Assembly: GCA_949987705.1 (NCBI GenBank)
Contig: OX465284.1
Span: 114,745,163 to 114,809,162 of the forward strand
Origin: Thereva unica
Taxonomy: Eukaryota > Arthropoda > Insecta > Diptera > Therevidae
DNA: 64,000 nucleotides
Direction: 5' to 3'
Shown here: positions 47,001 through 59,000 of the stretch, in pieces
Position numbering within the stretch: position 1 is the first letter of the stretch
How the letters are laid out: every line of letters begins with the position of its first letter
Notes under the pieces: generated by a model
Databases searched by the model: none
Told to the model about the DNA's origin: nothing
What the model saw: the letters and a program-made list of their open reading frames with translations, nothing else
Position numbers and translations under genes: made by a program

Positions 47001-50000
47001 CCCCACCTAAACGCTTGAACTGATTTAGATGGCTGGGGTATCGTTATTTTAAAGTAGTAAAATAGTTTGTTCAAAGGGTGAGAATCGTTGATCGGTCGAA
47101 CAGGAAAGGGTTGCGAGGTCGATAGTCTGTAAGGCCCACTCCGAAAACAGCAGATACCTCTGAGGGTCCGTACTCAGATGGTAGGGTTAGGCTGTATTCG
47201 GAAAGTCAGCCAGCTACGCCGAATTAGCAGCATTGCAGTATCGGCTGCAGGACAAATATGAGCGGTTGCAGAGGATTGATTTTTTGAATGTCGTGCTACG
47301 AATTCTGCGCAGCTGGCTGATTTTTCAAATGAGCCTTAAATTTCTGCTGGCAAAACTAGCCAACTCTTTTCCGTGATATTTGAGTCCAGACCGGCACGAA
47401 GAGATAGCGTCATCAACGTGACCTTTAAAAGGGTCTATCGAAAAGCAACCCTTAAAAGGTCCACCACAATCGGAACGGAGGGCCGTACGAATCAGCGATC
47501 TTTCGTCTTTCTGTTGATTAAGTTCGTTACTCAATTCACTGCCTACATAAGTGACCGGAGGTGTGTCGGAAGTGGATACCATTCTACCGAGAAGCTACTG
47601 CATACTGTGGGTCTCTGACCCGGCCTGAAAATCCACCTCCAGACCCTTGCATTGCTTAAGCTTGTGGTTGGTGGCCTTCAGTGTCACTTCCACCTTTCTT
47701 CACACGATCCTCGCCTCATTATCTGGACCCTCATGTTCTCCGGTGTTAAAATATCTCAAAAGCTGTTTCCAGCACACGCCTGTGTTCCGCAAACCTCGGG
47801 CACTCAAAGTGGACTTGCTCAGCGGCCTCTCGTCCAGGCATTCTTGGCAGAACTGTGAAGCGTCCAACCCGAAGCGATGATGGTATACCCTATAACCTCC
47901 ATATTCACTCAGGAACTGCGTGAGGTAGGAACTGAACCGTTATAACCCATTTCCCCACATTTGGTATGAGTCTATGGGTGCACCGATCTTTAGTAGACTC
48001 GTTCCATCTCCTCTGCCATGGCCTGGATGCGCCCCAGAGTCTGTCGCACTTCCATCGACTTCTCTTTTTCATGTTCCGGGTCGCACAACCACTTGCCCTC
48101 CGATGTAAGAATAACAATAGTGATCAGTCCTAGCTTTCCTACTACAGTGATCCACGAGAAAGTTATCCTATGCTCCGTTAATACCTTGTCCGACTCGAAG
48201 TGTAGTGTCCTACGCAGTGTTGAAAGCATTTTTCACGTCAAGGGTTATGAATGCGTAACTATTATTCATATTTATCGTTGTGAATCCTTTGGCGAACCCA
48301 CCTGGCACCCCACTGGCTGCTAGTTCCACCGCACTGTTCTGTATATCGTCCACCCCAGAGCCAACGGCAATCCTTTTCGCAGCCTCCACAATTCCTTCCT
48401 CTCTAAACTCTTGGGTGTCTGATGCTGTACATTTCGAAGCTACATCATTCTGTAGGCTTGAGGCGCATTGTCAGATTTCAAGATCCCTGAACCTTCGCTT
48501 GAAAGATACTAGCATACACCGGCAGTTGTCGAGCGTTGCCTCTCGATAGATCCCTGCCTCGGCGCTATCTGAGCTCTTGGAACCGTGAGTGAATATCTGT
48601 AGATCAAACCTCTTCACATCTCCATTTCTACAATTTCTTCTTAAAAGTATTTCGACAGACGTTTTTCTTGAAGATCAATCTAGGAGGAGGGTAGTCTGTG
48701 GCTGTGCCGATCATTCTATCCGGTAGCAAATCCAAAATGTTGCTATGACTGTAGCGTTCCGTGGTCCAGGCGCCGGATTTTCTCAATTTAAAGGCACTGT
48801 ACGAGGGTAGGTGTTTGATGTGAAGGTCGAGAAGGAGCAAAGTTGTTATATAGGTTAACCTCAACCACCTCAAAGTTGTCTCAATATATCTACCTCAAAA
48901 ATAGGCATTTTGAACTGGGGGGTAGTAAATTCACGTCTATCGATTGACAGTTGTGAGCGTCGATGATCTTTTCTAGCCTATTAGTCTATCAGTTTATATT
49001 TCTTCACGGAGTCGCGTGGCCTCTTCTTCCTGCCTTTGGAATGAAGACGTTTCGCGCCCGCCTTCAACTCACGAGGACACATGCAGCTCTTGAACATAAC
49101 TACCAGCCATAGTATTATAAACCTGAGTAGCAACAGGACCACAAAGGGTGCCATTAGTATACTCAGAAAATCGGTAGTCATTCGATTGCGTAAGTCAAGC
49201 AGCATTGTAGGCGGTAAGTACTTGGTTGGGGGACCGCTTGGTAAAAAGACAATCGCGTCTGGAATGGTCGATTAATAATACACTCATATCTCTAATAAAG
49301 GCATGCATACTTCTGAAAGGCACATTTATAGATATTTATGTTTTCAGCGGGAACGTGCATACTCGTATGACTATGCGTGCCAACCAACCAATCTTAGCTC
49401 AGATCGAGAGTGCTCTGTAAGTCTGCAGGACTGTAGCCAAATTTTTCATAATAAAATTAATAAATAAAAAACTATGTTCCCGCAGCTCCACAGCGCATAC
49501 ACCCGCATATATAATTGTTCATAAATTTTTATGGGCACATCGAAAGGAGCCAGTGCTCGTAATATAAACGTATAGGTAGTAAAACTCCCTCGCTGTACTC
49601 GCACATATCACGGTCAAATAATAGAAAATGCTGGGGACCATATAATGTGATTACTATGAAGCTATCTAATCTCAAGCCCATTACGGATTCCCCCTGTGCT
49701 TATAAATAAATTTGTTTCACTTAAAGTGACCATTGTTATCACTGCGAGATGAAAGCCTTCCCGCAGTCTGCACCATTTCTTATCTCGGAGAAGGAATAAA
49801 TTTTTATATCCACTTCATATTTACGATGACACTGATAAAGGAAAAACAAGTTGTTCAAGCTCTTAAGGACATTATTCTAATCTAGTTCGGTGCGGATGCC
49901 CCCCTCTCCTGCACAATTTTCTCAAGGACTTTCCTATTCTTCCTAGTCTAGTTTATGGTGAAACTTGCTCGAGAGATGTTTCCTCATATCTACTCATTTA

Positions 50001-53000
50001 TTTTATGGGGATGTATGTGGGATGTGTTGAATTTAAGGATATATAACAATTGCATAAGGATATTCTGGCTTTAATGGAGTTTGTAAAAATGTACAACAAG
50101 TCGGCTTGTATCCTGTAAAAGGGGGATCAATTCCTTTTTTTTTAAATTTAAATCCAATAAATGTCTTGCATCCTTTCCGGTGAAAAATCTTCCCGTTTTT
50201 TTTCTATAAAAAGGACGAACAAAGAAAATAAGGAAAACCTCAAAAACAATTAAAGTGTAGCCATAAATTCAAATGATTTGTGTTATAACCTGGCGTCTTT
50301 AATCTGGGCCCCCCTGCCACCCCACTGCTCATTTATAAATTTTTTATTAAACATCCTTAGGAACCTTCCGCCGCGGGAGTCCTGTGCAATTCACTTTTTT
50401 TACGATATGAATTTCAAGGGCTTTCGAGCTAAGTGGATTTTTTTCCTGGCGAAAAAAAAAGTATTTTTTCCTTGCCGCCAAAATGTCTGAAATTGTTCTT
50501 TTTTTGCCAGGGCGGAATCCCTCATCCCCCCGTGGAGGTTCGGAGGAAGTCTGGGATGTTTGCCGAGTCCTTCTCCTGTGGGCCCCGGAATGAAATTATT
50601 TGATTGGCATTTTTGTAATAAGAAATACTTGACGGGAAAAAGTTTCAATTTATTTTGATGTTCAGGATAAGTATTTAAATACTGGGAGAGCTGCGCTCGG
50701 TCCTAATTTTAAGGTAGGAAATATTTGACTTATCCGCAATAATAGAGAAAGAAATATGGAATTTTTCTTTGGCATAGTCGGAGTTTTTTTTTGGGCTGGT
50801 GGTTAATGTATAAACATTTTCGTTTTTTGGATAAAAATACTTGGAAAAGTTTTTGGGGAATTTTTATAAAGGAAAATCTTGTCTTGTGCCGCGCGCATCT
50901 TTCATATACACTAAATCTTTAATCCTTTGCACTACAAGATATTTTTTCGCTTGGGTGGAAGTTAGCAGTTTGACAAAATTTTTTTTAGCTTGGAAAGAAA
51001 ATTTTTAATAAAATACCTTCAACTTTTTTATTAGAATGCTTTAATTACATTTTTTCTTTTTTTTGGGGAAGATGGAAGCTGCCGCGGAATACCCTCTGAA
51101 ACTATTTCCTTAATTTTTCCTTCGCAGGACTGCCATACCACCTTGCATCGTGAGGTTGGATCAGTAATTTCAATTATTGTGGTTTGGGCTAAGGTTCCTC
51201 TTCCTCTTGTTGATTTCTTTCAACCATAAGCTCAGGCGAACGAATTTCATTGCTTCTTCTTCTTTAACGGCTCTACAACCGGGATCCGGTCCTGGCCTCG
51301 CGCAACTGTTCTCTCCACCGGTCCCGATTCTGAGCCGATGTCATCCAGTTTGGCATCCCTAAACTCTGAGCGTCCTGGTCCACGCCATCCTTCCAGCGAA
51401 GGTTGGGCCTCCCTCGCTGTCGCACCCCATAGGTCTTACCGCAGAGAACTTTACGAGCAGGCTCATCTTCACTCATACGAGCTAGATGCCCTGCCCACCG
51501 GAGCCTACCGAGCTTTATTTTCTTCACAACATCTATGTCGCGATAGCGCTCGTAGATCTCGTCATTGTAGAGTCTCCGGAATCGTCCTTCCTCACATACG
51601 GGGCCAACAATCCTCCGAAGTATTTTCCTCTCAAACACGCCCAAGAGGTTTGAGTGCTTTTTGCTAAGCACCCACGTTTCGGATGCATATGTGAGAACGG
51701 GTAAGACCATCGTCTTATATAGTAAAAGTTTAGACGTTATGGTTAGATATTTGGATTTGAAGAGCCTTGACAGACTATAGTAGGCTTTGTTGGCTTTTAG
51801 CAGTCGTGCGCGTATTTCTGGTTCCATGCTATTGTCGGCTGCTACTATTGACCCAAGGTAGGTAAATGATTTTACCACGTCAAACTCGTGTTCCGCTACC
51901 TTGATTGTGGGACCAATGTTAGGTGTTCTTCCAGACGAGGCCACCATGTACTTTGTTTTGCTTTCGTTAATGTGCAGTCCCAGATTTCCTGCCGCTTGCT
52001 CAATCTGAGTGAAAGCTTCTTGTACAGCTGTTGTTGTTCTTCCAATGATGTCAATGTCGTCTGCGTAAGCCAGTAATTGGGTGGACTTGTGGAGGATTGT
52101 ACCCCTTGATGTCACGCCCGAATCTTGGATCACTTTCTCCAACGCCAGGTTGAAAAGGAGGCAGGCCAGACCGTCCCCTTGTCGGAGTCCATTATAGATG
52201 TTGATTGGTCTGGACAGTGTTCCGGATACCTTTACTTGGCTTGACACATTGATCATGGTCAACCTACATAGTCTTGTCAGTTTGTTGGGGATGCTGGGGA
52301 TGGGAATTGGGATGGGAATTTCATTGCGTTTTCCCCTTATTCCTATCTTATCTCCTAGCATTTGCACCAGTATATTCTTTGGTTGTAGCTAAGCTCTAGC
52401 AAAAGCCTCTAATTAGGCTCTGCTTGTGGGGTAACCTAGCCTAGAACACAAAAAAACAACAAGTTCCAAGTTATTCTATGTATCTTGACAAGAGGACGGT
52501 AGTAGTATAGAGAGAATATGAGACACTTTTTGCTTAGCGGTCCCCCATCTAAGTACTCACTTCGCCTAATGCTGCTTGACTTTGGTTATCGAACAGGGAC
52601 CGAATTTTAAACAGTTTGCTAATGCCAGTTTCCAGTCCAGACTATATAGTGAACAGTAAGCCTTTCATTCGTGCTGGAAGGAAGAGTTAACAGATGATCT
52701 TGAGCAGCACTGGACTGCGGTGGTATGGAGTTATGGTGCAAGTAGTAGTTTAAGTAGGATTTTGTGGACTAGTTGCAGTAGTAGTAGTAGTATAAGCAAG
52801 AGTATATGTATCGATTTGATTTTCATGACATTGAACGTGGCGTGGGTTTCAGGTCTGTTGTGAATGACGATTCGGTTAGGTGCATTTTAAGTCATCCATA
52901 TGCGGAAATCTTTACAGCTAGAGAGTTATATAGACTAGGTAGACTAGACCAGACCAGATATACTAGACAGATCTTTCCACGAAGAAGACAAGACCACCGA

Positions 53001-56000
53001 AGTCAGCATTATGGCGCGCTAGTATTGAATGGAAGGTGGTGGTTCTCTTTCACTCTTCTATCTAATACCTTTCAGAACTAGAGCTTGCTGTCAGACATTG
53101 AATTCAATAACAACTCTGAGCTCTTATCTTTCACACAAAAAATGTAGGTATAGAAGAATGGTAAGTAAAAAAGCATATTACCAAGCTGCGGGACCATACC
53201 GCTGTGAGAAATCGCACCCCAACCTCTGAAATGGTAGTGGAGCGCCCTAACTCCTAAGATGTCGAGGCTAGCATTGTATATATTTCTACGAGTAGTGGCA
53301 TGATTCTTGTCAACAATTGTAAAAATGGGAAATCTATGATGAGGGGTACAAATTTTGAGGGCCAGGTACATCTGGATATCAAGTGGTCCAGCTTAAGAAG
53401 TTCAACTCATTGAGTAGATCGTCCTTGACAAGTTTTACCGGACTAGCATTTCAAGGAGATTGCCACGTGCAGCGTGTGGGCTCTATTTGGCAAATGAGGG
53501 ACGAGTAGAAAGAAAGATCACCTCGTAGCTCCCCTATGACAAATGTGCGGCATGTCGAAAGAGGACTTTCCCCTTAGATTCCTCTTGAGCACCTCACGCG
53601 ATACTGGGGTATGACCTATCAGTTTCTCATAAGGACTCTGTAAGGCAAACATTATTACCAATGAAATGAGCCTATCCCAGCATTTGTCTTATGTATTGCG
53701 AAAGTTTTTTTTAAAAAGCTTCAATTGGCGCCTTATATTTCAGACAATTATGGTGGCGATCGTAAAAGTTGTCAATCAACATTCTCAATACACCGGTTTT
53801 CGTTCGATTGTGAAGGTCAAGCAGCATTGGACAAGATTAGTACTCAGTTGGGGGACCGCTTGGAAAAACGTTTTTTTTATGTGGCAGTGCTAAGCTCAGG
53901 AATCACCCTTTGTACTACTAGTCCGTCATGTCATTTGTCACGTCATGGTGCAATGTCTAGCAGTAAGCTTAGTACGGGGAGGGGGTTGGAGGGGTTATAA
54001 AGGTACGGGAGGGTATTGAAGAAGGTGGTAATAAGCCCTGCGTTTCCTGCGCAGGTGATGAGCCCTGCGTTCAAGCTTTTGACACCGTCGTCGCAGTTAT
54101 TACTCACATATCCACGCCGAAATTCTCAAACTATTCAGTCTCTTTTTTCCACTCGGGATCCGGTAGTAAGCATTCTTCCTTACGCAAGCCATATGAGGCA
54201 AGGCTCCTTGTGGACCTTTTAGGGAAATCCGCAAAAGGCCCACATGAGGCAGTGTGGCTAGCCTCATTGGGCTCACATGAGGCACCCAGTCAAAATGCTG
54301 CTCGGCTACCAGTAAGCCAAGAGGTACCGCAAAACAGTTGATTTAATTTTGACAAGACTGCTACATTTCTACAAGACCAGTAACAAATGCGATTTCTGAT
54401 GTGTTGAATGCGGTTTTGCCTCTTATTGAGCCATGCTTAGGTGATTTGAAAAAATACATTTTCATAAAATTTTGAACTACCTTTTCAATTTCCCATAAAT
54501 CCCACTCGAACAATGACTTAATTGCTATTAAAATCGCGTCTCCATACTCCTTGTACACATTAAGGACTTACTGGCATCTCTAAATCCTGCATTTATTTCA
54601 CCTAAAGCAGCTCAACTATTCAAATGAGAACAATTAAACTTGAAAACACTAAATCATAAAGTTGACTAGAAAACGGGGATGAGAGGAGCAGGAGGACCGA
54701 ATCAGAGGCATTATGAGTGCGGTGACTAAAATCAGTAGAATAGTAGTAGGAGCAACAAATCCTTAGAAGACGCTCCTGAGCCCTTAACAAAGGCAATAAG
54801 GCAAATTGTTATAAGGCGACATAAATTACGCCATTTGTGTGACTACGGAACGTGTATTAAAATGGCATCTAAGCACACAGTCAGTCGCTGGATGCCGAAA
54901 GGGCCAAGGTAAGGGCGGCCGGGGGGATGGGGTGTATTCTACAAAAGCATATTTCCCAAGGTAAATCCTATAAAATAAGCTTAATTCACCCCTCCGAATG
55001 GGGAGACCGGAATCACTGGGCGCGCCGCCCTCCCCGATCGCTCTACAGCCGAGTGCCGAGGAGCTGAAATGTTGTTTTGGCGGCTACCATAACAATTTCA
55101 AGTTCACATACCGCAGGGAATAACATCGCCGGGAGTCTCGCAGTTACACAATGGCATCTAATCTTCTTATATATAATGGATAAATAAAGTATCTAGTACC
55201 CTTGGTGGAGCGTAAATAAATTTATCTCCTCACGTCGTTTAGAAGCACTGCTGGTGGCGGAGCGTCTTTTAGGGATTTATTGAAAACAACCGAGGGTGAA
55301 AGTCTCTCAAAGTGTGCTTCGCCCCCGGAGTCAATACTGCGGTCAATGGGGACACACATGGACTGGAAGTGAAATTGAAAATCGTAAACTCTTGTAAGGA
55401 TGTCCAGATCTCGAAGATTGAACATAATGGTGCTGTCCTAGTGCAGGAGATAGTGCGGTAGGTGATTTGTAGTTATTACGATATACACGAGCGAGAAGCT
55501 GAACAGTTTCCCAGGACTTTCGTTCCTTACCAGCCGAACCGCCGCAGCGCTGATGTCTTATTAAAGGACTACTGCTATATTTTTAGTGCATCCCAAATGC
55601 AAAAGCAAACTCACTGAGCCACGTAATTATTTCCTCGTCATTCCTTAATTTTCTTTCGCAACTTCTTGGATACATGGAGCCCGTCCTCCTCCTGCTCCTC
55701 GAGTCTCTAGCCGCTCATTCACTCCTACTCCATCTTCTATCTGTCTACAGATGCTCAAGCTGCATTTTCGGTAAATATTTTCCCTTACTCTTAATTAAAG
55801 TGGAAATTACATTGCGTGCTTAGACACATTAAAATTTCATAATATAATAAATTATGTTCCCTTTCACGTTCCCCCGCCCCCAGCCAAGTGGCATCCTTGT
55901 GACTAACTAGGTGGGTCTGACGTAGTACGTTCTACGTTGTCGCAATAACTCGACTTAACCAGGTAAGTGTATGTGCAGCTTCGACAACACAGCACAAGTA

Positions 56001-59000
56001 CACGGCTACATTCTGTAGATAGGTGCTCCGCCACCGATAAGCACTCCAGCGCCGAGCTACCGAAGAAAATTGTCAACACAAATTATCTAGAGGAGAATTT
56101 TATTAGACAAATAACTGCCGTGTTCCATTGTGATTTTCACGGTGGATGATGATAAATTCTGGCTACCATTTGCCGGCGGTGGCTGCTCTCATATTTCGGG
56201 CCTGCGGCGTTGTTGGCGGGGGCGTAATTTCGCCGAAAATCAATTAACGATAATTAATTAAGTAAAAAGCTGCAAATTATTATTGATGGAATGCCGTAAT
56301 TGCGCTTTAGAGAGGTCGTAATTACCTTTCTATCTTGTTCTCCTTGATGTAATAATCATAATTCAATTCCGTGTTCTGCAGGATGTTCTTTTGAGATTAG
56401 GATTTGAACAGTGATTATCAAGGAGCAATTATTGTTATTTGTGTTTGCTGGACTATGGGAGAATGTCGAGGACAGGCCACTGGGCTGGTTATAAGTGGGT
56501 AATAAAATTTTGTAGAGGAATGATAGAGATTTGTGCTGGATCTGGATATGTGGACTATGCTTCTAATAAGAGGGAGCTATAAGTAATTAATTATTTGGTG
56601 ACGATGTAGCATGCGATTTTATTCCATCGGTTCCCATCTTATACTACCACGACAGAACACTTATTTTGGTGATCGAACAGAAGAAGGCAAACCACAGATC
56701 TCTGGGATAGTAGTCGGTCGCTTTAACTCATAAACTACCAAGGCCATGTGATATGGAGAAAGATCATCCTAATCTGTGCTTTTTATACGGAATTTAGCAA
56801 GGCCTTTGATCGTGTTAACCAAGGATATTTTATGATTTTTATCAAAAGAAATCGAAGTAACTTCTAGTGTTCCACAGGGCAGTCATCTAAGTTCGCTCTT
56901 GTTTAATACTTATATGTGTATGCTTGTTTGGCTTATAAATAAAAAGTGGTGACAAGAGGGACAATAAATCACGAGTACTTTGAACCTGCGGTACAATAAG
57001 TGGTTTTCTACATTAATGAAAGAATGATTTTGTAGTCCTCCATTGGTCCCACAATCCAGGTTGAGAATGATGAAGTAGATATAGCTTGGGTAGATAATAG
57101 TTAATAGATAACGGTTTTTAAGAGCAAAAAAATTTTCCAGGGGTCTAAAGTTTGAGAATTGTAGAGGGGTTTGACTACTATCTAAAGGATGTATAATATG
57201 CACCAACTCTATAAAGTATGGGAGTGAATCTATTCCAGAAAAACTACTGGGCAAACACAATTTCTGCAAGAATCCAACTGGAGATCTTCAGCAAGAAATC
57301 GAGATGACTAAAGAAGAATAAAGGGGGCAGGGATCGAGTTCGAAGTGTAGAGCCCTTCAAGGGATTTTTGTGGTTTAAACAAGTCAGTTTGAACAGAGCT
57401 AGGGCCAGAAAGTGAAAGGTGAGTCCTTTTCTGCGAGGAAAGCTTATAGGTTGGGTGCTCTGTCTTTCCGATTCTCCATTGGTGGTCATTTAGAGCGATT
57501 CCATTCTGCATACTTTCTATTGCGTCCCAACTATTAATTTTCCGCGTTATGAAAAAACACAGAAATAAATCGTTTAGAGTTCACTAGATTAGGTGTCGAC
57601 CTCCAGCGCTTGATATATTTCATTAGAATTTGATGCTCTAGTGTGGTAGGTACTGGGGCACTTTGGCGTGGGAAAATAAACAGAACTTACATGTAGATAA
57701 AAGTTTTTTTATCACGTCAAAGTGGGAAAGCACCTACCTAGGGCGAATATTCTTACAAATAGATGTGATACCATTTTCAAAGGAAGCCGTGGATATTTTG
57801 CAGAATAAGGGAATGATTAGGTCGCGACCCTCCTCTACGAGTATTTTTCCAAGTTTTGGAATCGCCTTATGTACTTCCAGTCCGTCGTGTGGTACTTGTC
57901 GTGGTGCAATGTCCAGTATTAAGCTGGAGGGAAGAAAGCAATAGAGAGCAGGATAAGTTAATAGGGGTCTGGAGAGTGTTCAAGAAGAAGGCGATGGACC
58001 TGCCGCTTGAGCTTCTGAATTTTGTAGGGCTTCAATTTCTGAAGAAATTTCTGCAAAGCCCACTGTAACCAAAATCTAATCAACAAATCTTTGTAATGGG
58101 GGCTCGATTTCGCAAAGTCGATATCATGAGGGTTAGAAGGAGACTACCTTGTGGAAGTGTTATGCCTCATGAAATAAGTGAATCCCGCTAACCAGTCAAC
58201 GAAGGTTGCGTCGCCGGCATTACCAGACATTCAAAAACAAATTTAATTTGTCTTGTCTACATGCTCCCTTCAACAGTTCATACCGAATTCAAATAATGTC
58301 CTCACATTACACCATATAAATCCCCGAAAATTTCTATCAACAATGATAAAAATCAAGACATCCCTCCTCCACCCTCCAACTCCATATTCCTTCCCTATGT
58401 TAGGTCCTACCAAAAAGCGGCCCAAATTATCTCCGCAAAATAAACCAAAAAACCGAAAAAGGAAAAAAAAAATTCCGTTGAAGGGCTGACAGCCACCGAA
58501 AAAAAAGTCCTTTTCATACACAAAAGGATACCAAAACGCTTGAAGGGATTCCAGAGCTTACATAACAATTGACTTAAGGATGACGCCCTTTCGGGATATT
58601 GTCAATTGAAGGACTCAGGATGGCATGAATGGAATTCCTGTTGATAAAAAAAATTGTGTTTTTCCCTTGCCCTCAGTCTCGGGAGCATTTTGTTGACATT
58701 GTGATTTCCGGTGGCTGGCAAACACTCCCCAGAGCCTCTTAGGGAAATCTTATTTGATAAGAAGCTTCCGTTTTTTGTAAAGGTATCATCGGTATCGTTT
58801 ATTGCCGACTAAATTGCGTAAGGACACGATGGGATCTAGCCTTTATTTACTGTTGATATAGATGCGGAGATTACACGAGTCAAGGACGTGTTTTTTATTG
58901 GTAACGTACAAGTAATAAGATAACAAATCTCCTTTAATGAATTTTTTCATTTTTTTTGCATTGAATTTGCATGGAAAAAAACACACGAAAATCGTTTTTT

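Noticed and set aside
53787..53878. Functional 5S rRNA gene
   Set aside because: About a fifth of positions differ, the first 20 and last ~15 bases are missing, and other copies have the same truncation.
56160..56325. Homeodomain-type enhancer from TAATTA clustering
   Set aside because: AT-rich background makes such words common, and the neighbouring conserved-looking sequence is explained by exons.
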